Translations under genes and position numbers: made by a program
The notes under the pieces: generated by a model
Told to the model about the DNA's origin: nothing
What the model saw: only the letters and a program-made list of their open reading frames with translations
Database searches by the model: none
Shown here: positions 36,367 through 45,038 of the stretch, piece by piece
Layout of the letters: the number at the start of each line of letters is the position of its first letter
Position numbering within the stretch: the first letter of the stretch is position 1
Source: an uncultured Collinsella sp.
GTDB lineage: Bacteria; Actinomycetota; Coriobacteriia; Coriobacteriales; Coriobacteriaceae
Assembly (NCBI GenBank): GCA_902494345.1
Contig: CABUSV010000002.1
Coordinates: 143,126-207,125, forward strand
Direction: 5' to 3'
Length of the DNA stretch: 64,000 nucleotides

Positions 36367-36936
36367 ATGTCTGAAGAGATCATCGAGGATATGCTTGAGG
36401 AGGTTGCCCCGCAGATTGCGGGCGATTATCCCGAGATTGCACAGCGCTACAAGGCCGGTGAAGAGCTGACCGATGAGGAGCTCGACACCATTGCCGATGT
36501 TGCGATTTCCATTCTGCGTTCCATCCTTTCGCACTTCGATGCCGCCAACTCTCCTATTGATGAGTACGAAGGCGACGAGGGTGAGCTGATTTTGGATGTT
36601 ACGGCTCCTGATCTTGCTGTTCTCATTGGCCGTCATGGTCGTACCCTTGATGCCCTTCAGGTTATGTTCTCTTTGCTGGTGAGCCGCAAGCTTGGCTTTA
36701 GGTATCCGGTTGTGGTTGACGTTGAGGGCTACAAGAGCCGTCGTCAGGACAAGGTTGCCTCTATGGCTCAGTCTGCCGCCGAGCGTGCCATCCGCAGTCA
36801 TAAGACTGTTTCGCTTCCGCCCATGAATGCCTATGAGCGCCGACTGGTTCATATTGCACTTCGTGGCAATGATGCTGTCGATACCCATTCTGAGGGTTCT
36901 GACCCTGACCGCCATGTGGTGATTGTTGCTCGATAA
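36367..36936 (+). CDS. jag: Jag/KhpB-type RNA-binding protein (KH and R3H domains)
   Basis: 189 residues. The KH domain has its GRHGRTLDALQ loop at about residues 86-96 and the R3H domain ends RRLVHIALRGNDAVDTHSEG. The separate Jag-N domain is absent, replaced by a short acidic helix region. KhpB homologues bind RNA and influence cell division in firmicutes. Start at ATG 36367 with GGAG upstream; the frame extends four codons more from a TTG. A strong terminator follows, ending the rpmH-to-jag operon. Confidence 0.93.
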   Translation: MSEEIIEDMLEEVAPQIAGDYPEIAQRYKAGEELTDEELDTIADVAISILRSILSHFDAANSPIDEYEGDEGELILDVTAPDLAVLIGRHGRTLDALQVMFSLLVSRKLGFRYPVVVDVEGYKSRRQDKVASMAQSAAERAIRSHKTVSLPPMNAYERRLVHIALRGNDAVDTHSEGSDPDRHVVIVAR

Positions 36937-36954
36937 TCTTCTCGAGCTTATGCT

Positions 36955-36986
36955 AAGGGGACGTGGTTTCCACGTCCCCTTTTTTT
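36955..36986 (+). terminator. rho-independent terminator after jag
   Basis: AAGGGGACGTGG, loop TTT, CCACGTCCCCTT followed by TTTTT. Confidence 0.92.
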
Positions 36987-37032
36987 GTCAAAAGTTCTCG
37001 ATACACTGATTTTTGTCAGAAAGGAGCTTCTG

Positions 37033-37770
37033 TTGTTGGTACTTACTGATCAGCAGGCTGACGAGATGCTCAGCCGTCTAACTTCCTATTGCAAAGAGTA
37101 TTCTTTGAGCGTAACTGATACTGAGCTAAGGAAATGTATTCAGCATTTGGATTTAGTTCTGGAAACAAATAAGACAACCAATCTCACTCGTATTCTTAAC
37201 GTAGAAGATGCTGCGGTACTTCATATTCTCGACTCACTTGTTTTGCTCCCTTATGTCAATAAGGCTCCTGAGGGAGCTTTGCTTGATATGGGAACAGGCG
37301 CTGGCTTCCCTGGTATCCCATTAACGATAACCACGCATCGTAAAGCTACTTATATTGACTCTGTTGGCAAGAAGGTTGATGCTGTCAACTCTTTTGTTCA
37401 TGCTCTTGGATTGAAATATGGACATGCAGTCCATGATCGCCTTGAAGAATATGCTCGAAGCCATAAGAAGCAGTTCTCTGTCGTAACCGCCCGTGCACTG
37501 GCTCCTCTATCGATTCTTGTTGAGTATGCAGCTCCATACCTCAAGGATGGAGGGCTATTTGTTATCACGAAGGGCAATCCATCGGATGAGGAGCTTACTT
37601 CTGGCATGTCAGCAGCTAAGATCTGTGGCTTCACTTTGCTTCTGAATGACGCAATCGATTTGCCTGAGGGCTTGGGCCACAGGGAGTTCATTGTTCTTAA
37701 GAAGTGTCATCCAGCATCCGTTTCATTGCCTCGTGCAAATGGCATTGCAAAGAAGAATCCGCTTGCCTAG
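37033..37770 (+). CDS. rsmG: 16S rRNA (guanine527-N7) methyltransferase
   Basis: Methylates G527 (E. coli numbering) of 16S rRNA. 245 residues, with the SAM-binding LLDMGTGAGFPGIPL motif, ARALAPLSILVEYAAPYLKDGG and a C-terminal REFIVLKK strand. Start chosen at TTG 37033, six bases after AAGGAG; the frame extends 16 codons upstream but only into the terminator U-run. Base composition drops visibly here: rsmG, parA, parB and the following small gene are richer in A/T than the flanking genes. Confidence 0.93.
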   Translation: MLVLTDQQADEMLSRLTSYCKEYSLSVTDTELRKCIQHLDLVLETNKTTNLTRILNVEDAAVLHILDSLVLLPYVNKAPEGALLDMGTGAGFPGIPLTITTHRKATYIDSVGKKVDAVNSFVHALGLKYGHAVHDRLEEYARSHKKQFSVVTARALAPLSILVEYAAPYLKDGGLFVITKGNPSDEELTSGMSAAKICGFTLLLNDAIDLPEGLGHREFIVLKKCHPASVSLPRANGIAKKNPLA

Positions 37771-37771
37771 A

Positions 37772-37787
37772 TGTTTCACGTGAAACA
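37772..37787. promoter_or_regulatory. parS site 1
   Basis: Perfect 16-bp palindrome TGTTTCACGTGAAACA, the ParB-binding sequence conserved across bacteria. Confidence 0.97.
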
Positions 37788-37810
37788 TAATGGATACTAA
37801 CAACTTGCGG

Positions 37811-37826
37811 TGTTTCACGTGAAACA
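37811..37826. promoter_or_regulatory. parS site 2
   Basis: Identical perfect TGTTTCACGTGAAACA, 39 bases from site 1. Confidence 0.97.
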
Positions 37827-37849
37827 TGGCGGTTGATTTCGAATCGGAA

Positions 37850-37865
37850 TGTTTCACGTGAAACA
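37850..37865. promoter_or_regulatory. parS site 3
   Basis: Identical perfect TGTTTCACGTGAAACA, again 39 bases from site 2. The even spacing places the three sites just before parA. Confidence 0.97.
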
Positions 37866-37904
37866 TCCTCCGTTTGACAGCTTTAATACACACCAGGAGG
37901 GACC

Positions 37905-38705
37905 GTGGGATTTCGCGACGTTAAGCGTTCGAAGAGCGCAAAAGATACGCGTATTATTGCAATCATCAATCAAAAAGGTGGCGTCGGTAAGTCAACGACG
38001 GCTGTAAACCTTGCAGCAGCACTGGGTGAACAGGGACGCAAGACACTGATTGTCGATTTTGATCCGCAGGGAAACAGCACCAGTGGATTTGGAATTGAAA
38101 AAGAAGACCTAAATCAGTGCATCTATGATGCATTACTGAATGATGTGCCGGCAGAATCGCTTGTTCTTGATACAAATTGCAAAAAGGTATTCGTTATTCC
38201 GGCTACAATCCAGCTTGCAGGCGCTGAAATTGAGCTCGTAAGCGCAATTGCTCGTGAAACCCGCCTCAAAGATTTGCTTGAGCCGATTCAGGACGAGTTC
38301 GATTTTATATTCATCGACTGTCCTCCTTCGCTTGGCCTGCTTACTATCAACGCTCTGACCGCAGCAGATAGCGTTTTGATTCCGATCCAGTGCGAGTATT
38401 ACGCACTCGAGGGCGTTACGAAGCTGCTTGAGTCAATGAAGATGGTCAAATCACGTCTGAACAAGGGCTTAGACACCTATGGCGTGCTTATGACAATGTA
38501 TGACTCGCGTACTTCACTCTCGAATCAGGTTGTTGAGGAAGTTCAGTCGTACTTTGGTGATAAGGCTTTTAAGACTCTAATTCCCCGTACCGTAAAAATC
38601 TCTGAGGCTCCGTCTTTTGGAGAGCCGGTAATTACCTATGCACCTCAAAATAAGGGTGCAAAAGCGTATATGAACCTTGCAAAAGAGGTGATCAAGCGTG
38701 CCTAG
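37905..38705 (+). CDS. parA: chromosome-partitioning ATPase ParA (Soj)
   Basis: A deviant-Walker ATPase that moves ParB-parS complexes. 266 residues with INQKGGVGKSTTAVNLAAAL, the DFDPQGNSTSGFG loop and the DCPPSLGLLTINAL segment. GTG start at 37905 with AGGAGGGA upstream. parB overlaps its end by eight bases. Confidence 0.97.
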   Translation: MGFRDVKRSKSAKDTRIIAIINQKGGVGKSTTAVNLAAALGEQGRKTLIVDFDPQGNSTSGFGIEKEDLNQCIYDALLNDVPAESLVLDTNCKKVFVIPATIQLAGAEIELVSAIARETRLKDLLEPIQDEFDFIFIDCPPSLGLLTINALTAADSVLIPIQCEYYALEGVTKLLESMKMVKSRLNKGLDTYGVLMTMYDSRTSLSNQVVEEVQSYFGDKAFKTLIPRTVKISEAPSFGEPVITYAPQNKGAKAYMNLAKEVIKRA

Positions 38706-39603
38706 TGCAAAGAAACGTGGTGGATTGGGACGTGGACTCAATGCTTTGGTCTCAGAGGCCGAGTACGAGACCGGTGGTTCGGCTGCGTCGGCTTCAAATG
38801 CCACATCTGAAACAAAACTACCTATTGAGGATATCGTTCCCAATCCTAATCAGCCGCGAATTCACTTTAACGAAACTGAACTTCGCGAGTTGAGCGAGTC
38901 AATCCAAGAACATGGCGTTTTGCAGCCGCTGTTGGTTCGTAAGCATGGAAATGGCTATGAGATTATTGCGGGTGAGCGTCGTTACCAGGCGTCAAAGCTT
39001 GCTGGTCTTGAGGAACTGCCTGTCATCATTAAAGAAGTTAATGATGAGGAAATGCTCGCTCTTGCACTAATCGAGAATCTTCAGCGTTCTGATTTGAATC
39101 CCGTCGAAGAGGCGAAGGGTTATCGCCAGCTCATTGATGCCAGCGGCATGACACAGGAGGCGTTATCAAAGGCAGTCAGTAAGTCCCGTTCCGCAATTAC
39201 AAATTCACTTCGTTTGCTAGATCTTCCCGAAGTCGTACAGCAGATGATTTTTGAGGGCAAGCTTACTGCCGGTCATGCGAGGGCGATCCTGGCCGTTCCC
39301 TATGAGGATGCTCGAATTCGACTTGCAGAGAAGGTTGTTTCAGAGGGCCTTTCCGTAAGAGCGACAGAAAATCTTGCTCCGTTGTTTTCTGCCGGAGAGA
39401 CACCTAAGACTCCGAGGCCTGCAACGCCTCAGTCTTTTAAAAAGGCTGCCCGTGTGCTTCGTCAGTTTTTTAATACCAACGTGCGTGTGAAGAGCTCGCG
39501 TGGAAAGAATAAGATTGAGATTGAGTTTAAAGACGAGGAAGAGCTCTCTCGTATTCTTGGCGAAATGATTCAGTTCGATCAAGGAGGCCAAGATGAGGAA
39601 TAA
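38698..39603 (+). CDS. parB: chromosome-partitioning protein ParB (Spo0J), parS-binding CTPase
   Basis: 301 residues. N-terminal CTPase domain (QPRIHFNETELRELSESIQEHGVLQPLLVR and GERRYQASKLAG), the ENLQRSDLNPVEEAKGY segment, a helix-turn-helix (TQEALSKAVSKSRSAITNSLRLL) and a C-terminal dimerisation part. GTG start at 38698 inside the end of parA. Its three parS sites lie upstream of parA. Confidence 0.97.
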   Translation: MPSAKKRGGLGRGLNALVSEAEYETGGSAASASNATSETKLPIEDIVPNPNQPRIHFNETELRELSESIQEHGVLQPLLVRKHGNGYEIIAGERRYQASKLAGLEELPVIIKEVNDEEMLALALIENLQRSDLNPVEEAKGYRQLIDASGMTQEALSKAVSKSRSAITNSLRLLDLPEVVQQMIFEGKLTAGHARAILAVPYEDARIRLAEKVVSEGLSVRATENLAPLFSAGETPKTPRPATPQSFKKAARVLRQFFNTNVRVKSSRGKNKIEIEFKDEEELSRILGEMIQFDQGGQDEE

Positions 39604-39847
39604 GATTTTAACAGCGATTGCATTGGTGACGACTGTCGCGGCTGGTGCCTTTGCTGGCTATAAGATCGCGACAGACGATGAGCTTCGAGGTCGTTTGCTT
39701 CGTGGCGCGCAAGATATCGTCGATACTTCCAAAAAGAAAATGGATGTTATGACGGAAGATGTTGCCATGCGTACTGCTCAGGTAACGAAGAATCCCAAGA
39801 TTAATCAAGGTTGGGTTAGCAACCAATGGGAAAATGTAGGCTATTAG
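39593..39847 (+). CDS. small single-pass membrane protein coupled to parB
   Basis: 84 residues. One N-terminal hydrophobic helix (about 4-22, ILTAIALVTTVAAGAFAGY) is followed by a charged, likely helical cytoplasmic part (DELRGRLLRGAQDIVDTSKKKMD), resembling YtxH-like or YtxG-like small proteins in shape only. The ATG overlaps the parB end by 11 bases, with GGAGG inside parB. Coupling suggests a role with chromosome segregation, but no function is known. Confidence 0.75.
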   Translation: MRNKILTAIALVTTVAAGAFAGYKIATDDELRGRLLRGAQDIVDTSKKKMDVMTEDVAMRTAQVTKNPKINQGWVSNQWENVGY

Positions 39848-39855
39848 GTACCTAA
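39844..39855. repeat. 12-bp palindrome TTAGGTACCTAA, copy 2
   Basis: Same 12-mer as at 36340-36351; overlaps the stop of the small membrane gene. Confidence 0.5.
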
Positions 39856-39876
39856 TAATTACTCAGCATATATTGA

Positions 39877-39918
39877 GGGGTCCTTGTCCGGTTCACGAGA
39901 CAAGGACCCCTTATTTTG
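39877..39918 (+). terminator. terminator after the parAB operon
   Basis: AGGGGTCCTTGTC, loop, GACAAGGACCCCT, then TATTTT. Thirteen perfect base pairs. Confidence 0.9.
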
Positions 39919-39967
39919 GCCGTAAAAAATGGGACAGGTAGCAGCTGATTCAAAATAAAGGTCAATA

Positions 39968-40009
39968 AATGAAACGACCCCGGTTGCATATTCTGTAACC
40001 GGGGTCGTT
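39968..40009 (-). terminator. terminator after rlmN
   Basis: AACGACCCCGGTT (39973-39985) pairs perfectly with AACCGGGGTCGTT (39997-40009); on the minus strand TCATTTATT follows. Confidence 0.85.
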
Positions 40010-40012
40010 CGA

Positions 40013-40028
40013 TGTTTCACATGAAACG
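40013..40028. promoter_or_regulatory. degenerate parS-like sequence
   Basis: TGTTTCACATGAAACG matches parS at 14 of 16 positions, with the central CG step changed. It lies about 2.1 kb from the perfect cluster. It could be a weak ParB site or a decayed copy. Confidence 0.4.
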
Positions 40029-40046
40029 TTTTGGGGTGCGACTCCC

Positions 40047-41099
40047 CTATGCGTTCTTCTGAACTTTGAAGCGCTGCTTCAGTTGTCCGCAAGCGGCGTC
40101 AATATCGTTACCACGGGAGTTCCGAATCGTGGTCTCGATGCCACGAGACTCAAGGCGGCGCTGAAGATCCTCAACCTTATGAATTGGCGACGGCTTGAGC
40201 GGGCTGCCCTCGATGTCGTTAAGCTGAATCAGGTTGACGTGGCACAGCGTTCCCTCGCAGAAGTCGCAGAGTGCCTGCATCTCGGGGTTTGTGTCATTGA
40301 CGCCTTCGATCATGGCGTACTCATAGGTCGGGCGGCGTCCCGTCTTCTCGGTGTAGAGCTGAAGCGCCTCATGAAGGCGCAGGAGCGTGTACTTCTTGAC
40401 GCCAGGCATAAGCTTGTTGCGCGTGGACTGGATAGCGGAGTGCAGCGACACGGCGAGTGTAAACTGCTCGGGAATGTCAGCAAACTTGCGAATACCGGGA
40501 ATAACGCCGCTGGTAGAGACGGTGAGGTGACGAGCGCCGATACCGATGCCATCGGGGTCGTTGAGGATGCGCAACGCCTTGAGAACCTCGTCGTAGTTAG
40601 CAAACGGCTCACCCTGGCCCATGAAGACAACGCTCGTGGCACGCTCACCAAAGTCGTTGGAGACATGAAGCACCTGGTCAACGATCTCTTGAGCGGTCAG
40701 AGAGCGCTTAAGGCCGTTCAGACCGGTAGCGCAAAAAGCGCAGCCCATGCCACAACCTGCCTGGGTGGAAACGCAGACAGAAAGCTTGTTACGACGGGGC
40801 ATACCGACAGTCTCGACGGAAATGCCGTCGTGGTACTCGAGCAGATACTTGCGAGAGCCATCTTTAGAAACCTGCTTGGTGAGCTCAGTCGGCGTGTCAA
40901 AGGCAAAAGCCTCTTTAAGCTGCTCGCGGAAAGCCTTGGGAAGGTTGGTCATATCGTCAAACGAACAAACGTTCTTCTCAAAGACCCATTCGATGAGCTG
41001 CTTCGCGCGGAAGGCGGGCTGGCCAAGTTCGGCAACAAGCTCGCGAATATCGTTTTGGCTCAAGTCGCGAATGTCCTGAGATTTAGTCCTGGGATTCAT
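40047..41099 (-). CDS. rlmN: dual-specificity 23S rRNA/tRNA adenine-C2 methyltransferase
   Basis: A radical-SAM enzyme that methylates A2503 of 23S rRNA and A37 of some tRNAs. 350 residues with the cluster motif CGMGCAFC, the GQGEPFANYDEVLKAL region and the C-terminal catalytic Cys in NDIDAACGQL. GAAAGG precedes the ATG at 41099. Single gene with its own terminator; it faces ddl across an 85-bp divergent gap and runs against the fork on this arm. Confidence 0.96.
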   Translation of the reverse strand: MNPRTKSQDIRDLSQNDIRELVAELGQPAFRAKQLIEWVFEKNVCSFDDMTNLPKAFREQLKEAFAFDTPTELTKQVSKDGSRKYLLEYHDGISVETVGMPRRNKLSVCVSTQAGCGMGCAFCATGLNGLKRSLTAQEIVDQVLHVSNDFGERATSVVFMGQGEPFANYDEVLKALRILNDPDGIGIGARHLTVSTSGVIPGIRKFADIPEQFTLAVSLHSAIQSTRNKLMPGVKKYTLLRLHEALQLYTEKTGRRPTYEYAMIEGVNDTNPEMQALCDFCEGTLCHVNLIQLNDIEGSPLKPSPIHKVEDLQRRLESRGIETTIRNSRGNDIDAACGQLKQRFKVQKNA

Positions 41100-41114
41100 G
41101 GAAGCCTTTCGATT

Positions 41115-41144
41115 TTGGGGAAACGTAGAGGGTATCGCTACAAT
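41115..41144 (+). promoter_or_regulatory. candidate promoter of ddl-dinG
   Basis: TTGGGG (41115-41120) and TACAAT (41139-41144) are 18 bases apart, about 40 bases before ddl. Confidence 0.5.
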
Positions 41145-41184
41145 ATGGTATCAGCTGCAGAAATTATAGAGGAGGAGTCTGCCC

Positions 41185-42150
41185 ATGCCGGGTAAAAGCC
41201 TAGAGAACATGCACGTAGCGGTCTTGGCGGGCGGTCATTCCGCTGAGCGCGAGATCTCGCTCAATTCGGGAAAGAACGTCGTGGTGGCCCTGAAGGAGGC
41301 CGGCTACACTTCGGTGGAGCTGCTCGACACGGCTGCCGATGATTTTATGGTAACCATGGCGACCGGTGGCTTTGACGTGGCATTTATCGCCATGCACGGC
41401 GCCGGCGGTGAGGATGGCGCCATGCAGGGCGCCATGGAGACCCTGGGTATCCCCTACACGGCCTCGGGCGTGCTTGCCAGCGCCTGCGGTGCCGACAAGG
41501 AGGTCTCGAAGCTCCTGTACGCCAAGGCGGGCATTCCCGTTGCCCCCGGCATTGCGATCGAGTCGGGCGATGAGATCGATATCGATCATATCGTCGAGGT
41601 TTGTGGCGAGCGCTGCTTTGTGAAGCCGGCCGTCAACGGTTCCAGCTATGGCATTTCCCTGGTCCACGAGCCCTCCGAGCTGCCCGCGGCAATCGCCAAG
41701 GCGTTTGAGTTTGGCGACAAAGTGCTGGTCGAGAAGTGCATCGAGGGCACCGAGATCACTGTCGGCGTATACGGCGAGGATGACGTGCGCGCCCTGCCGA
41801 TTGTTGAGATCCGTAAGCCCGAGGACTGCGAGTTCTACGATCTGGACGTGAAGTATGTCGACCCTACGGACATCCATCGCATTCCGGCGCAGATTTCACC
41901 CGAGAACTACGCTCGTGCTCAGGAGCTCGCCTGTGCTGCCCATAAGGCGCTCGGCTGCCTGGGTATTTCGCGCAGCGACTTTATCGTGAGCGAGGATGGC
42001 CCCGTCATCCTCGAGACCAACACGATTCCCGGCATGACCGATACGTCGCTGTATCCGGATGAGATTCGCCACACCGATGACATGACGTTCCCGCAGGTCT
42101 GTGACAGTCTGATTCGTATGGGGCTTCGTCGAGCGGGCGTTGCATGCTAA
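41185..42150 (+). CDS. ddl: D-alanine--D-alanine ligase
   Basis: Makes D-Ala-D-Ala for peptidoglycan. 321 residues with VAVLAGGHSAEREISLNSG, the ATP-grasp segments VKPAVNGSSYGISLV and VEKCIEGTEITVGVYG, and the metal/substrate site LETNTIPGMTDTSLYP. The YGISLV stretch and usual length fit a D-Ala-D-Ala rather than D-Ala-D-Lac enzyme, though that cannot be proved by eye. GAGGAGG precedes the ATG. The next gene starts inside its last codons. Confidence 0.95.
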   Translation: MPGKSLENMHVAVLAGGHSAEREISLNSGKNVVVALKEAGYTSVELLDTAADDFMVTMATGGFDVAFIAMHGAGGEDGAMQGAMETLGIPYTASGVLASACGADKEVSKLLYAKAGIPVAPGIAIESGDEIDIDHIVEVCGERCFVKPAVNGSSYGISLVHEPSELPAAIAKAFEFGDKVLVEKCIEGTEITVGVYGEDDVRALPIVEIRKPEDCEFYDLDVKYVDPTDIHRIPAQISPENYARAQELACAAHKALGCLGISRSDFIVSEDGPVILETNTIPGMTDTSLYPDEIRHTDDMTFPQVCDSLIRMGLRRAGVAC

Positions 42151-45038
42151 TCGAGGACGCTGTTTCGTCGGGGACGCCGCAGTTTGTCATCGATTCCTAT
42201 GCCACGCTTGCCGAGCGCGCCAAAACCCAATCGTTTGGTCTCATCGAGGAAGACGTTATCGTCCTCGATACCGAGACCACGGGTCTTTCGGTGCAGGACA
42301 ATGAACTGATTGAGATCTCGGCTGCCCGTCTTTCGGGCCGCGAGATCGTCGACCGGTTCGATACCTTCGTGCATCCCAAGCAGCTGATTCCCGCCGAGAT
42401 TACCGAACTCACGAGCATTACAAACGCCGATGTGGTGGATGCCCCATCGGCCGTCGAGGCCGTGGCCGCTCTCGCCGATTTTGTCGGCGGCTGCCCGGTG
42501 ATTGCGCATAACGCCACCTTCGACCGTTCGTTTATCGAGTCGGTCAAGGGCGGTGTCAACGTCAGCGACATCTGGATTGATTCGCTGGCACTGTCGCGCA
42601 TCGCGCTTCCGCGCCTGGCATCGCATAAGCTGTCTTTCATGGCCGACCTGTTTGGCTGCGACTCGGTGTCGCACCGCGCCAACGCCGACGTCGACGCCCT
42701 GTGTGGTGTGTGGCGCGTGCTGCTCGTGGCGCTCACCGACTTGCCTCAGGGCTTAATGGCGCGCCTGGCCGACATGCACCCCGACGTGCCCTGGTCCTAT
42801 CGTCCCATCTTCTCGTTCTTGGCGGGGCAGAACCCCGGTTCCATTTTCTCTCTCAGCGCCGCCCGCGCCGACGTACTCAAGGCCGATCGGGCCGATGACC
42901 GCGTTGATGCGGACGAGCTGCCGGTCCTTAAGATGCCGAGTCGCGAGGAAATCGAGGCGGACTATGCCCCGGGCGGCCTGGTTAATCGCATGTATCCCAC
43001 GTATGAGCCGCGCGATGAGCAGATCGCGATGGCGCTCGAGGTCCGTGACGCACTCGTTACGGGAACGCATCGCGTGATTGAGGCGGGCACGGGCGTCGGC
43101 AAATCGATGGCTTACCTCGTGCCTTTTGCCGAGGCCGCGCGCCGCAACAACATCACGGTTGGTATCGCGACTAAATCGAATAATCTTGCCGACCAGCTCA
43201 TGTATCATGAGCTGCCCAAACTTGCCGAGCAGCTGGACGGAGGCCTATCGTTTTGCGCCCTCAAGGGCTATGACCACTATCCATGCTTGCGCAAGCTTGA
43301 GCGTATGAGTCGCGGCCAAGTCGAAATTACGACTAAGCGTGATCCTGCTGACACGCTTACGGCAGTCGCGGTCATCATGGCGTACGTGTGTCAGTCGGCC
43401 GATGGCGACCTCGACTCGCTCGGCATTCGCTGGCGCAGCGTCAACCGTCCCGACTTTACGACGGCGTCGCGCGAGTGCGCCCGTCGCCTATGCCCGTTTT
43501 TCCCCGATAAATGCCTGGTCCATGGCGCTCGCCGTCGCGCGGCGCATGCCGATGTGGTGGTCACCAACCATTCCCTGCTGTTCCGCAATGTTGCGGCCGA
43601 GGGCAGAATCTTGCCTCCGATTCGTCACTGGGTGATCGATGAGGCCCACTCCATCGAGCGCGAGGCGCGCCGTCAATGGGCGCGCGTGGTGTCGGCGGAT
43701 GAATCGCGCGTTCTGTTTGAGCGCCTGGGTGGCTCGAGCACCGGTGCGCTGAGCCAGGTTTCCCGCGATTTGGCAACCTCGGAGGGCTCTACGCTTTACC
43801 TGGGTCTTACCGCCAAGGCGACGTCGACGGTTGTGCGTGCGAGTATGGCGATTGCCGATGTGTTTGACGGCGTTCGCGAGCTTGGCCGCCGTGCGCGCGG
43901 GGGCTATGACAACGCGAACCTATGGATTGGCCCCGAGCTGCGCGAATCTGACGACTGGCATGATTTCTTACAGTCGGCCTACACTGCCATCGACGCGTTG
44001 GAACAAGCTGACAAGAGCGTCGACGCGCTGGTACAAGCAGTTGCCGCCGATAAGCCCGAGGTTGTTGTCGACCTGGGTGATATCTCGCGCCGCCTACACG
44101 AGCTGGTCGAGAACCTCAAGCTCATCATTGACGGTACCGATGAACACTACGTGTACTCGCTGCAGGTCAATCGCAGGCTGCGTGCCGGCGGAGAGTCAAT
44201 GACCGCAGAGCGCATCGACATTGGCGAGGCCTTGGCAACCGAGTGGCTGCCCGAGGTTCACACGGCTATCTTTGCATCGGCGACCATGACGGTTTCCAAG
44301 AGCTTTGAGCACTTTAACCATGCCGTCGGCCTCGATCGCATCGGTGCCTCGACATCATCGTCACTGCACTTGGATTCGAGCTACGACTTCGATTCGAATA
44401 TGGCCGTGGTCGTGGCTGGGGATATCCCCGATCCGCGCGATCGTGAGAGCTACCTTTCGGCGCTCGAGCGTGTGCTGGTCGACGCTCATCTTGCTATGGG
44501 CGGCTCGGTGCTCACGCTGTTCACCAACAGGCGTGACATGGAGGAACTGTACGCTCGCGTCGAGCCCAAGATGGCTCGTGCGGGTCTGGAGCTCAACTGC
44601 CAGCAGCGCAACTCGTCTCCTCGCCGTCTGCGCGATCGCTTTATCAACGAACCGACCTCATCACTCTTTGCGCTTAAGGCCTTTTGGGAAGGGTTTGACG
44701 CCAGCGGCGAGACGCTGCGCTGTGTCATCATCCCCAAGCTGCCGTTCTCGAGCCCCACAGACCCGCTCTCATGCGAGCGCAATCTGCGTGAAGACCACGC
44801 TTGGGCGCGCTATTCGCTGCCCGAGGCCGTGCTCGAGGTCAAGCAGGCCGCCGGTCGCCTCATTCGCTCATCGACCGATTGTGGCGTACTCATCTTGGCC
44901 GACCCGCGCCTGGTGACGAAGGGCTACGGCAAGAAATTCTTAACGTCGCTGCCCACGAGTTCCTATCAGCGCATCGAGTCGGCACAAATCGGGCACTATC
45001 TACAGCTGTGGCGCGCGCGCCACGAGCGGCGCCGCTAA
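42144..45038 (+). CDS. dinG: DnaQ-type exonuclease fused to a DinG-family helicase
   Basis: 964 residues. The N-terminal DEDD exonuclease is at about 35-205 (ExoI DTETTG, ExoII HNATFDRSF, ExoIII HRANADVDA). The XPD/DinG-like helicase follows, with Walker A EAGTGVGKSMAYLVPF, a DEAH box in VIDEAHSIE and the C-terminal motor ending VLEVKQAAGRLIRSSTD. Cysteines at YDHYPCLRK, ECARRLCPFFPDKC could hold an iron-sulphur cluster as in DinG, but spacing is not verified. The ATG lies inside the ddl stop (7-base overlap), so translation is coupled. It probably acts in repair or fork processing. It ends in a 4-base convergent overlap with the WYL gene. Confidence 0.93.
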   Translation: MLIEDAVSSGTPQFVIDSYATLAERAKTQSFGLIEEDVIVLDTETTGLSVQDNELIEISAARLSGREIVDRFDTFVHPKQLIPAEITELTSITNADVVDAPSAVEAVAALADFVGGCPVIAHNATFDRSFIESVKGGVNVSDIWIDSLALSRIALPRLASHKLSFMADLFGCDSVSHRANADVDALCGVWRVLLVALTDLPQGLMARLADMHPDVPWSYRPIFSFLAGQNPGSIFSLSAARADVLKADRADDRVDADELPVLKMPSREEIEADYAPGGLVNRMYPTYEPRDEQIAMALEVRDALVTGTHRVIEAGTGVGKSMAYLVPFAEAARRNNITVGIATKSNNLADQLMYHELPKLAEQLDGGLSFCALKGYDHYPCLRKLERMSRGQVEITTKRDPADTLTAVAVIMAYVCQSADGDLDSLGIRWRSVNRPDFTTASRECARRLCPFFPDKCLVHGARRRAAHADVVVTNHSLLFRNVAAEGRILPPIRHWVIDEAHSIEREARRQWARVVSADESRVLFERLGGSSTGALSQVSRDLATSEGSTLYLGLTAKATSTVVRASMAIADVFDGVRELGRRARGGYDNANLWIGPELRESDDWHDFLQSAYTAIDALEQADKSVDALVQAVAADKPEVVVDLGDISRRLHELVENLKLIIDGTDEHYVYSLQVNRRLRAGGESMTAERIDIGEALATEWLPEVHTAIFASATMTVSKSFEHFNHAVGLDRIGASTSSSLHLDSSYDFDSNMAVVVAGDIPDPRDRESYLSALERVLVDAHLAMGGSVLTLFTNRRDMEELYARVEPKMARAGLELNCQQRNSSPRRLRDRFINEPTSSLFALKAFWEGFDASGETLRCVIIPKLPFSSPTDPLSCERNLREDHAWARYSLPEAVLEVKQAAGRLIRSSTDCGVLILADPRLVTKGYGKKFLTSLPTSSYQRIESAQIGHYLQLWRARHERRR

